Shown: in pieces, positions 23,272-34,200 of the stretch
Position numbering within the stretch: position 1 is the stretch's first letter
Layout of the letters: each line of letters starts with the position of its first letter
Assembly (NCBI RefSeq): GCF_000787575.1
Contig: NW_012236527.1
Coordinates: forward strand, 310,001-374,000
Source: Acytostelium subglobosum LB1
Taxonomy: Eukaryota > Evosea > Eumycetozoa > Acytosteliales > Acytosteliaceae
Length of the DNA stretch: 64,000 nt
Direction of reading: 5' to 3'
Position numbers and translations under genes: made by a program
The notes under the pieces: generated by a model
What the model was told of the DNA's origin: nothing
The model's database searches: none
The model's input: only the letters and a program-made list of their open reading frames with translations

Positions 23272-25217
23272 TCATGATGCTTTGTTGTTGCAAACAATGA
23301 TTATCAATTGAATGATTACACAAAGTATAATGCCCATTATGAACTGTTTGTACTTGAATGATATCTGAACCATCCATTGTATCAATCTTCCAAGCAATGA
23401 TATCAGCTGACCAATGATAATACTAAATCTTGATACTCCTCTATCTCTACCTCCATTACTATCATCTATATCACTCAACTCAAGTGTTGAGATGTTGGCC
23501 ATAATGTTGGATTCCTACATAACATTCATTCATTCATTGATTAGTATGAAGTTGTACAAGTACTTGCATGTAGTTACTTACATCTTTGAGATTGTCAAGT
23601 AGCTTGTGAAGACCATTCTTGTCAATATGAGTTGTGGAGCGACCATCTTGTTGGTCTCCAGTGAGTGGAAGGTCGAGATCGAATGGTGACCTCTTCTTCT
23701 TTGTGTTTGGTGAAACATGTTGTTGTTGTTGATTCTGTTGATTCTGTTGATTGTGTTGCTGATGTTGTGTTCTATCTACCATTACTATTGTATTGTTCAT
23801 ACTCTTGTTTACATCGGTACGGTGCATGTAGAATACAAGTATTAGGAACATAAAGTAGAATGTGTTGTCTTGTGAGAAGTGTTTCCAGAGACTGATTATC
23901 GATTGAATTGTGATTCGCGATAGTTCATGAACCATTATCCACTCTTGTATTGGTATTGTTGAGATATCTAGTTGACTTGTATATCTCATCAATAGTTTGA
24001 TTAACATTGATAGAAGGAATGCGATCGATTCAAATGTAACTTCGCCTCGTGGCGTCCTAAAGTGACTGAATCTACGCGTAGACTGTATCCGATAATGAAC
24101 AACAATATTGACACTCTTTAGCATACAAAAGCTTGCCAACACTGCAAGTTCAATCGTATCCGATATCATTATAATACTATTATCTTGTCCACGTATAGAT
24201 GAGTCGACTAAGGTTGATTGAAAGAGTGAGGAGTGAGTGAGTGAGTGAGTGAGGTAGCGAGTCGACTACGAATGGCAACATACTCTTGAGTAGATAATGT
24301 ATCATCAATACGATGAGTAGTAGGTATATGATGTGATTGATGAATTGTCTAACTTGAACTAGGTTGTCTCGTTGTCCATGTCCAAGTCCACTTGTGGCGG
24401 ATGACTTTGACGTGGCGGCGTGTGTGGTAGTTGTAGACGCCCCCATGCCGACAAGTGGCGAGGAGACATAGGGCGAGGACTTGGGCGAGTTGAACTGATT
24501 GTTATATTGTGTCGATATTACATATCGATTGACTCTACTGATCTCACTTGAAGTGTATGCCTCACATTGAGCACACAACTTGAACTGACTCTCTCGCTCA
24601 CGTCTATACCTCTCATACTTTGACCAATCCTCTGTCTCTGCTTCGAACTGTTGCAGATCCATTGTCTTTGTTTGAAGTTGATATTGACACTTGGCGCATA
24701 ATGTTTGTGATGATGATGATGATGATGTTGAAGAGGAGGTTGTGCGAGGTATTGGACCAATACCTTGTTGTTGTTGTTGCAACTGTTGATTATGAACCAT
24801 GGCCGAGAAGTCGATGTTATAGTCACCATCGCTGTTGAACCCATTGTATTGATCACATGTGATGCATGTCCAGTTGTTGCGCTGATTTAATGGTACTTTG
24901 TTGTAGGCGTGGCAGAAGTGACACTTGGTGTCTAGCAGGCGGAAGGGGTCGAACAATGCCAGCAACCTTGGTCTAACGTACATATACAGTAGCAACACCA
25001 ATACCACAACTACCAATATAGTCGATGTTAACAACAATAGTACTTGTAGCTTGGAGTCATCAACGCTCCAAATCTCTAACATCTGCATCATTGTATGATC
25101 ATTCCCAATGTGTTCGTTGTATCTGATTGATGTGGTCGTGTCAATGTTGTATATGTATGTTGTTCGTGGTCGCGTGACAATACTCTCTTTGAACTTACTA
25201 AAGTTCGGTTTTGCCAA
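23272..25217 (-). CDS. TMEM201/Samp1/Ima1-type inner nuclear membrane protein
   Basis: Exons 25217-24284, 24207-23582 and 23514-23272, phases 1 and 0, 600 residues. After a first transmembrane helix (LLLLTSTILVVVVLVLLLYM) comes the Ima1 N-terminal zinc-ribbon-like domain: CHFCHAYNKVPLNQRNNW, then CITCDQYNGFNSDGDYN. This matches the family consensus CxFC...NRxxWxCxxCxQYNGFxxxGDYN. A second Cys pair set (CAKCQY, CAQCEAY) follows. Several more hydrophobic helices lie in exons 1-3. Family members sit in the inner nuclear membrane and link to LINC complexes. Gln-rich and Ser-rich loops are lineage-specific. Confidence 0.85.
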
Positions 25218-25361
25218 GCAACCATTACCCTTGCCCTAACCCTTTCAAAGAATGCATTTTGATGGGTTGATCATTCCATGTGATGGTCATTATTTGTTAG
25301 AGTATTTATTTATTTATTTATTTGTATACTTATAAGGAGTATTGTAAAGTAATAAGAAAGG

Positions 25362-25824
25362 ATGAACTTGGAAGATATTGGAAAGAAATTGTTGGATCTT
25401 ACAAATCAACAACGTAAAGCAAATGGACTAGCTGACTTGGTTTGGAGTCCAGAGTTGTCAAAGTTAGCAGAGCAACATTCATTGCAGATGGCCTCTGGAG
25501 CTGTCCCATTCGGACACCAAGGCGCAGAGGAGAGGCACAAGAAGATCCCATTCCCAACAACAGGCAACACAGAGAACGTTGCCTTCCACAATGATAGGAG
25601 GCAACCTGCTGAGGTACGTCATCCCCTCATTCTTCTTTCATCCCATAGCATAACCTAACTCTATTCAATCAATCATACATCGATAGTCTGCGATGAGAGT
25701 ATGGCTTGGCATTGAAGGCAATGTCCGCAACATCAATGGCAACTACACTCACTGCGGAGTAGGTGTCGCAAAGAAGGCCAATGGCGAGTACTACTTCACA
25801 CAGATTCTCTCCAAGCGAACATAA
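25362..25824 (+). CDS. Small CAP-domain protein without signal peptide
   Basis: Exons 25362-25613 and 25687-25824, phase 0, 129 residues. It is a complete YkwD-type CAP domain: NQQRKANGLADLVWSPELSK, LAEQHSLQMASG, FGHQGAEERHKK, TENVAFH, RVWLGIEGNVRNINGNYTHC, GVGVAKKANGEYYFTQIL. No signal peptide or anchor is seen, so it should be cytosolic or leave by a non-classical route, like animal GAPR-1. It differs from the secreted CAP protein at 7752-8988 in lacking the stalk and GPI tail. Confidence 0.85.
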
Positions 25825-25981
25825 GATGGACGAATCAGCAATCACATAATCCTGTTGTAACATACACATAAACCAAATAAGATACATGACTTGCATTGAC
25901 GTTGACTTGCAATCAATCAATCAGTCAATCAGTCATTCGCACTCTACCCATGATATTGATGATGATGACTCTTGAAGTGTT

Positions 25982-27344
25982 TTAGTTCTCCTCGTCAGCG
26001 CGCTCAAACAAATAAGATGCTGTAAGTTGTTCGTCCTTCTCGCATGCTAGATAGGCCTCCAATACCTCATCCTTATCAAATCCAAGTGATATCAGCTGAT
26101 TGGTTGAATGATTGATGGGAGCACAAAGGGTTAGTAAGGTGAACGAATGAACGAACGAGTGAGTGAGTCTTTGGTTGATAGTTACTCTGTCAATGGCATC
26201 GCTCTCCTCTTGAGTAAGTTGAATTTGAACGGTCTGTCCACGCTCGCCTGGGGCAGCATCATTGTTGAAGAGACGGATGAAGGCCTGTGGGTTCTCGGCG
26301 ATCCTTCTAACCAACTCTGGGTTGGTCTGGCTGAGTTGTTGCAGCAGCTCAGGGATCATTGATGGGTTCTAAATAGTTTGTACATTCGTTCGTTTGTTAG
26401 TAATCAGTCAATCAATCAATCAATGAATGTGTACTACTACATACTCTAATGAATGACTCGCGAATAGCAGGGAAGTATGGACTGTTTCTGATCTCATCGA
26501 TGATACCATCTACGGCCATTGGGTCGTCACCCTCGAGCAAGTCGTCGTCCTCGTCGTCGTCGATCTGATCATCCTCGTCGTCGTATATTTGATCATCCTC
26601 GTCGTCATCGCCAACAAACTCGCCACCGGCCAACAGAAGCTCGACAGCACGGTCGGCATTGTTGTAGGCGGCACGCAGTGCACCGATTGCCTGCTCTCTT
26701 GCAAAGCCCATCTCGACGATCTGCTTGATGGTGGCCTCTTGCTCTGGTGTAAGGTTGCTCTCACGCTGCTCTCTTGGCTGGGTCACTGGTCTGACTGGGG
26801 CGTTTGGTACAACGTTTGTGTTTGGAGCAGACACTGGAGTCTGAGGTGGCTGTGCTGGGTTTGTAGCTGGAGCTGGTGTGGCTGGTACCTGTACAGGTGG
26901 TGGTGCTGGCACTGGTGCTGCTGGCAATGAAGCCGACTCTTCCTTTGGCTATAAGTGAGTGGGGATATTGATTGTATGAGTATGAGCACATGTTTGAATG
27001 AATGAGGTGAGATGTGGACCTACCTTCTTGACCATGCAGACGATGAAACCTGACTCTGTAATGTTGTAAGAGGCTATAGTGTTATCATTCTCTAGAATCT
27101 TTCCACTGTAGATCAATGTCTGCCATGACTGTTGATGCTTATGTGTCTCGGTGATCATATTCTTAAGATCAATCACCTAAATATATAACATTATTAATTC
27201 CGAATATTATTAGTCGATTGAACTCTACATCACATAATCATTCGTTTCAACGAGTTTGATTGGTCGAACTATACATACCTTCTCGTTTCCGTTCAATTCA
27301 AATATATAGACTTCTTTATTCACATTCTTAATTGTTACCTTCAT
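25982..27344 (-). CDS. RAD23: RAD23 UBL-UBA proteasome shuttle / XPC partner
   Basis: Five exons: 27344-27279, 27176-27024, 26948-26445, 26368-26186 and 26095-25982, all phase 0; 339 residues. Order: N-terminal ubiquitin-like domain ([41 protein letters not shown]), a Pro/Ala linker, UBA1 ([36 protein letters not shown]), an acidic DDEDDQ repeat, XPC-binding domain (LRR-like helices [29 protein letters not shown]), and UBA2 ([38 protein letters not shown]). It delivers ubiquitinated clients to the proteasome and stabilises XPC in nucleotide-excision repair. The internal [19 protein letters not shown] expansion is unusual. Confidence 0.97.
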
Positions 27345-27585
27345 TTTTATTTGTAGTATATATGTATATATGTATATGTATAAGTTATAATATATAAGTG
27401 TAATAAATATGAATGATTGAGTGTGTTGTGAGGTTGTTGTTGAAGTTGAAGACAAACAAACAAACGAATGGCATGGTTTTTGACGCGTCCCATTTATTTC
27501 TCAAAGTGCAAACTTCATTCATTCATTCAATTCGATGACTCCTATCCAGTCATCTGATCAGATGATGTGAACGAGCAAGATAAGG

Positions 27586-29118
27586 TTAGATTGATAATAT
27601 CTCTATCTTGTGTGTGCAGGCGATTGCAACTTTGTCATTGTCGTCAAAGTCAAAATAGGCGTTACTACCATTCCATGATCGGAATGTACCTCTCTGTCCA
27701 GAGTACTTTCCAGACATAATACGGACTACTGATTGATAATTGACCAATGTGCCTCTGAATGATCCAATCTCTCCACATTTGTTATAGTTGTTGATGGAAT
27801 GTCTTGGCGCTATTACTACCTCCTCCTCCTCATCCCTGAACCTATTGATATTGTAATGATGTTGGCAAGGTACAGGTTGTTGAACTATCTTTGGACGTTC
27901 TTCAACATAGATGTCTGAAGGACGAGCAAATAGACCATAATAATATGGTCTCTCTTGAACTGGTTCAGGTTGGACAAATGGTGGCACAGCCACTGGTGGT
28001 GGCAACCTTGGAGAAGGAACTCTGTTGGGAGGTGGGAAATAGATTGATTGAGGTTGAACATTATTGTTGTTGAACACGTTATTATTGTTGTTATTGTTTG
28101 GGTTGTTGTTTGCGTCGGCCTTGGCCTTGTTAATTTTGTCCAACTTGCTCTCTAGCTTCTCTATCTTTTTAAGAAATTGTTCCAATAATGCATCATTATT
28201 ATCTATATGTATATTGTTGTTTACATTGTTCACATTATTGACAGTGTTGTTGTTGCAGTTTGAGTTGTTTGAGTTGGTGATTGATTGTGCCGAGTTGGCT
28301 GTATTGGCTACGTTGTTGGTGGTGTTGTTGGATGATTGATTGTTAACATTGGAAGTTGCATTTCCAGAGTTTGATACATTAGAAGTTTGATTATTATTAT
28401 TATCTTTGGATGATGATTTGTTAATGTTGGTTGAGTTGTCATTTGTTGTTTTTGAAGTTGTTGGTACTTCTTCATTCTTTGACTTGTTGTTATTGTTATT
28501 GTTGTTGGACGTTTGGTTTGTTCGTTGTGTTGAGGCATCACTTGAGTTGCGAGGAGTAGTTGGTGTTGATGTTGATGGTGAAGACGNAAACTGATGATGA
28601 GGTTGAGGATGCCGATGTAGAGGTCTGAGGAATCGGAGTTATTGATGCAAGTTCAATATACTTAAGAAGCATCTTCAACTCAACAGGTGAACTGTTTTGG
28701 ACTCCATTCAGAGTCAGAGCGCTGACCAAGTTGTAGAGGATCTGCTTGAGTGAGATGAATAACTCATCAGATGTAACCGAGTCGGTGTCCTCAGCAACAT
28801 CACATCTCAAATCAATCAATTGATCAATAAGATGATTGATGCTGTACTTTGGATGATTGTTGGAGAGCTTTCTCAATGATTTCAAAAGGTACTCAATACT
28901 TTTTGGCTTCTGACCAGGAGCGTCTGTCAATCTACCCATCACTGCAAACAAAGCAATCATCAACTTTTCATAATATATTCCTTCACGATCCAGAATATTC
29001 AATAATATCCATCTGGCTGGAATAGTATATATTTTAGTTCTTTCATTTACTAAAATGATTGACCATTTATACAAAACTTACAAGTTGGAACAGACTTGGT
29101 AACTTCATTTCCTCTCAT
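27586..29118 (-). CDS. Asn-rich protein with helical N-terminus and KOW-like C-terminus
   Basis: I do not recognise the N-terminal domain. Exon 1 is 29118-29082 (MRGNEVTKSVPT), then a 32-nt intron, then 29049-27586. N-terminal 180 residues: helical, conserved-looking (YTIPARWILLNILDREGIYY, EYLLKSLRKLSNNHPKYS). A long Ser/Thr/Asn-rich linker and a coiled coil (LLEQFLKKIEKLESKLDKI) follow. The last 60 residues carry a KOW-like motif (VVRIMSGKYSGQRGTFRSWN) as in RNA-polymerase or ribosome-associated proteins. An N at 28587 splits the frame; leaving it out joins the halves cleanly (SSSVSSSPSTSTPTTP). The 32-nt intron is very short, so the true start is uncertain. Confidence 0.65.
28587..28587. 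other. Ambiguous base N inside a coding exon
   Basis: The N lies exactly where the frame of the KOW-like protein gene shifts. Removing this position restores one continuous frame, so it looks like a surplus base at an assembly junction. Confidence 0.85.
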
Positions 29119-29564
29119 TATTAGTTTATTATTATTATTGAGATTATTATTGCGATTAATAAGAAGATATTGAGATATTATTACATCAAACAGATATTGA
29201 ATGATATTAATTGGTGATGCTTATGCAAGAGAGATTGTAAGATGATGTAATTTCACTCCCTGGTATCCAACTATCTTGGCAACCTGGGACTAGGATTGAA
29301 CAAGATCGTACATATGTATTTATTTATCCCTTCTCCACTATCCTTCTACATACATGTATATGATATGCTGGTGTATAAGATCACACAACACTAGCCACTT
29401 CCCCCCCCAATAAGATGGCCAATGAATTTTCAGATCTGTTGTGTGTTGGGTGATCATCACTTTCCCACACTCTTCAATCAAATTGTTCAATCTTATCCTC
29501 ATCACACTCTCCATCATACAAACACAAACACAAACACAAATACAAGTGATACATATATATTCAT
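29119..29564. other. Divergent promoter region
   Basis: Between the KOW-like gene (minus) and TMX2 (plus). It has an (ACAAAC)n-like run at about 29518-29548 just before the TMX2 start, and a CCCTGGTATCC/CAACCTGGG hairpin-like stretch near 29258-29290. No gene or tRNA seen. Confidence 0.5.
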
Positions 29565-30646
29565 ATGTTGGACATACACTCGATAGCAAGGTATCTGAAC
29601 CAACGTTACTATATAGCTAATGGTTCAGTGTTGATTGGATTCGTATTGCTGCGACTGTTCAATCAGATCGAGAAGTCTGCAGATGTTTGTATCCATGTGG
29701 ACCTGGACTTGACTTACTTGTGCCAAAGACTGACTCTTCCATTGATGTGTGTCACTATAGGAGAGATTGACAATATATTATGCACTTGGAGCTACTGCTC
29801 TCAAGTTGATGAAGAATAGACGCATTGATAGTCTTGACTTTGTACTGACCAGTATCATATTCGTTGCCAAGTTGCTTACATTATACCTACTTTACTCAGT
29901 CCAGAACTATCCCTATCTAATACTTTATACATTAACCTATGCTTGTATGTATATAACGATATCAAGTGATCTGATCAGCTGATCAGATAATATGTCACGT
30001 GATCGATCAGCTGATCAGATAACCATATAACGAGGTGACCATTCTAACTCCAACTCCACAAACAGTGTTGTTCGCCATACTCCCTCAACCAGTTGCAGCG
30101 ATACAGTCGACAAAAGTGGTCTATCTCAATCAGTTGACGATGGCCGATAGACTGGCGGATAGTGCCGCGGCACCAGGCGATGATTTCTGGCTGATCGAAT
30201 TTTATGCACTATGGTCTCCAGTGTCAAACTATCTGGCAACACCAATGTCCACGATAGCCAATCGCTACAACAAAACACTGCACGTTGGCAAGGTGGACGT
30301 GGGCCGATGGAAGCCCCTGACGGCCAAGTTCCATCTGGACGACTCTGTTCGCAGCAAACAGATACCCAGTGTTATACTGTTTAGGAATGGTGTGGAGTTG
30401 ATGCGAATGCCTTATCGAAAGCATGAGTATCAGTTGCCATATAATGCTGCCGACATATCCAGTGACTTTAGCGCACTATCATTAGACACTCAAGAGTTAA
30501 TCGAATACTTCCAACTTGAAAAGAATCGCAACGCCTCTGCCATTGCTGCTGCTGAGCATCTTGACAAGCGTGGCAACACAAGGAAGAGCAACAACAATGG
30601 TAGCGGTAGCGTCAGTAACAGCAGCAGCAGCAAAAAGACCAACTAG
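29565..30646 (+). CDS. TMX2: TMX2-like membrane thioredoxin-fold protein
   Basis: Exons 29565-29684, 29761-29944 and 30066-30646, phases 0 and 1, 294 residues. Up to four membrane helices precede a luminal or cytosolic thioredoxin fold. Match to TMX2: ALKLMKNRRIDS (human MMKNRRS), then LIEFYALWSPVSNYLATPMS, KTLHVGKVDVGRWKPLTAKF and KQIPSVILFRNGVELMRMP. The usual CxxC position reads WSPVSNY with no cysteine, even less redox-like than human TMX2 (SNDC), so a chaperone or scaffold role at ER-mitochondria contacts is likelier than oxidoreductase. The C-terminal Asn/Ser/Lys tail lacks a clear KDEL. Confidence 0.85.
29971..30023. repeat. Duplicated TGATCAGCTGATCA palindromes in TMX2 intron 2
   Basis: CTGATCAGCTGATCAG at 29971-29986 is a perfect 16-nt palindrome. 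A second copy of its core with the same GATCAGCTGATCAGATAA context lies at 30005-30022. Both sit in the 121-nt second intron. Confidence 0.9.
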
Positions 30647-31269
30647 ACTAAAAAGTCCACAGTGTTTGTTGGTCACGTGATCGAACAAAGCTTGCCCTGT
30701 GATGGGTAATGACTGACTGATGACTTTGCAAAAAAGGAGAGTAGTTTGGCCATGTCCAATGATTGTCATCACTTTTGGAATGACCGCCCAATCCAATCAA
30801 CAGGACAGGCGTCTGTTGATCAGCGGCCGATCGTTCGTGATAGAGTTCGTCAAACGAGTCAGGAGTCCACTAGAAAAAATATCTGTGGCTTTGGAGGCCT
30901 CGAAGTTTTGCTTTGGGCCCTTTTGATTGGTGATTGTGTTTCGATGGAGCGTGTGTGATTTGGTGTGAGGACTTTGGGCTTTGTCTGATCGGGTCCAGGA
31001 GTGATGGTGTGAGTCCACTGTGATGGAATGTTTTGTTGAGTTGCCCAACATCTGTTTGTTATTAGGACAACAACAACACAACAACAACTCCCGCCACCAT
31101 CTCATTCTTATTACCCTCCCCGCCGTACTTTATTACATTATCCCTCACTTGACTCACCTAACCTCAACCTCGCCTCCTCACTCATTCAATCATCATTAAC
31201 TCATCATTACCAACACAAGAATACATACACAACTTTGTACTATTACTACAACAACAATAACAACAACAG
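30647..31269. other. Intergenic with CA/CAA-rich leader
   Basis: Spacer and likely promoter plus 5' UTR of the FERM-LRR gene. The last 200 nt are pyrimidine and CAA-rich, as in dictyostelid leaders. No gene seen. Confidence 0.55.
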
Positions 31270-34200
31270 ATGATGAGCGAGGACGTTGATTTTGATGAGC
31301 TACAAAAGATGTTGGCTGACTTGGCCTCATCTTGTGCTGTGATGCCAGAGCCAGAACCAAACACAGGCAGCTCCTTTATGGCGCCACCCAAGCGTCCACC
31401 ACCCAACCCACCAGCACGCAACAGTATAACGTCAACAACATCCACAACAACTACATCACCTCTTATAACAGCATCAACTACATCTGGTGGTCAATCCACT
31501 TTGAACAACAGCAGTAGCAACAACCTCAAGAATGCTATTGGCAACATGGGAATGAGTGCAGGCACGTTAACCTCAACACCAAGCACACCTAGCATGTCCT
31601 CGATGTCCCCATCACTCGTCTCTGAGATATCGCTCGAGGAGATGAGACAGATACATGAGAACTCACCATTGACCAAGGTCAAGAAGCCCTACACACACGG
31701 CTCAAACCCAATCCCGCGTCTAATGATACAGGAGGATGAGGCACCTGGAGACACCGGTGACGACTCTTCATCCTCTTCATACAGCTCAGACAGCGAGTCC
31801 GAGTCAGAGTCAGGCGAGATGCGTCTACATACCAACGAGAACTATCAAGCCGAGCAAGAGCAGGCACAGGCCGCGCCAACACTTGTTGTGACCAAGCCTC
31901 GCATGTCCGCCGTGGCCATGTCCAAGGAATTGGACATGCAGATGCGTGGCGCAGGTGTGAACCTGTCGTCCGTAATTGACACGTCGTTTGGCGGCCCATC
32001 GTCGCGTCTCCCAACGCGTCCCGGCTCCATGCGAATCTCCATCTCGCGCGAGATCAACGAGGACGAGTACACACTGCAGCAGGCATACGAGACTCAGAGG
32101 AAGATATCGATGAGTCAGTCATCCAGTGCGCATGACGCGCTGGCGCATCTGCCTCACTCACATTCACAGCCAAACTCACTCTCAGCTGCAGGCACGACCA
32201 CGCCCACTATCACAACCACGACCACCTCTACATCAATGCCCACAACAGCACATCACAGCAAGCAATTGAGTGCCAACGAGCTGAGGAGCGAGGTGCTGAC
32301 CCAGTTGGAGGGCACGTCAATCCGTGGAACAATATCAGAGTCTACCAGGGATCTCATGGATGTGGTGAGGGATGGAAACATCCAGGTGCTCACTGCCAGC
32401 TCGTATCAAGTGCCAATCATCCCACAGCAACAGCCACAACTGCTGGCCATACCTGGCACAACTCAGACAAGGCCCCGTAACGAGTCGATCGCTGATCGCT
32501 GGGACATCGGACGGCCACGTGCCGACACTACCACGACTAGACGCTCGCAGTCGATGAACATTCAGCGCGTGGGTGACGAATTCAATGTGTTCCGCGCCAA
32601 CCCACTCAAGAAGCCCAACCCCGAGCTGGACAAACTGCTTATCCACATCTCGCTGGTGGACCAATCACACAAGGTCATCTGCATCACTGAGGACTTCTTT
32701 GTGATCGACATCATCAACCTGTTTGCCGAGAAGATGGGACTGGTGCAGACCGAGTACTTCTCGCTGTGCGAGCCCTCTGCCGACGGCCACAGCGATCGCT
32801 GGCTCGACCCAACCAAACTCACAAAAGAATCGGGTATTCGCAACCTGTCCAAGCTGGTGTTCAAGATCAAGTACTTCAAGCAGCCAAAGAAGCTGACGGA
32901 CCCCAAGGCCGTGCACCTCTACTACTTGCAGATCCAGCAGGCCGTCATCACTGGCGTCTACCCATGCTCTGAGGCCATGGCCTTCCGTCTGGCCGCTCTG
33001 CAGTTCTACATCACTTTCGGCGCACACGATCGTGAGCAACATGTGGCAGGCTTCCTCGAGCACGAGACATTGTTGGAGTTTGTCCCACAGCGACACTTCC
33101 ACAGTCACAGCGATGAGTACATACAGCGTCGTCTCTTCCTTCTACACAGCCAGATCAAGTGCAACTCATCCATTGAGGCCAAACTACGCTACCTTGACCT
33201 CTCCAACAAGATACCAACATTTGGTGTCACTGCTTTCAAAGTCTATGATGGAACACAGACCCCACGCGCTGAGAAGACACTATGTGTTGCCGAAGATGGT
33301 ATCCTTATCTCAAAGAAGGATGGTGTATGTATTGCTAACTCAATCATTGGGAATCGTTCCAATCACTAACTCAATCAATCAATCACAATGGACACAGAAT
33401 GGCCACGATCTCTTTGGATACAGGGACATCACAAACTGGGAGCTGACCACCAGAGGCATCAAGATATATCTTCCATCACCCAAGCAACTGATCACAACAC
33501 CACAGGTATGTTGGACACGATGACACCAATCCAGGCCAAGACTCACACTATCACTCAATCACTCAGACATTGAATGGCAATGTCAATAGCTTACACTTTG
33601 AAACAGTATCAACTGAGCAAGCAAACAATATTATGGAGTTGTTGTCAGGATACAACAACTTTATTCAATATGATGACTCACTCAGAGGACTATGTCCACA
33701 CCCCAACGTAGACTTTAGTGTCTCCTACCAATTCCCACTCTACCAACCACCCAAGGCGCGTACCAAGACCGATCCACTTCGCAGTCGTGTCGAGTTGTTC
33801 AAGTCCATTTACCTTAGATTGTAAGTCACTTCACTTCACTCAATCAATCAATCAAACACGATACTGACTCTTGATGATCACAACAAAGATGTAATCAATT
33901 CAATGTTAGACCTTATATTCAGTTGATTGATCAGATTGATGCTGTGTTGGATAAGGAGGGATCATTCCGCAATGGATTGAACTATGACACTTTGGACTTG
34001 TCCCAATTGAATGCACGCGCTTCAGACCTATCATTGATTGCCGATGCCCTTCGGGATGCTTGCAACACACCGTATGTAGTCCATCACCATCACCCTCGCG
34101 CACTCAATCACTAACTCACATTGATTCATCATTCCTAGGATTGAGCAAGGAGAGACAATAGTCGAGAACCTCTCTATTCACACGGTTGACATATCCAACA

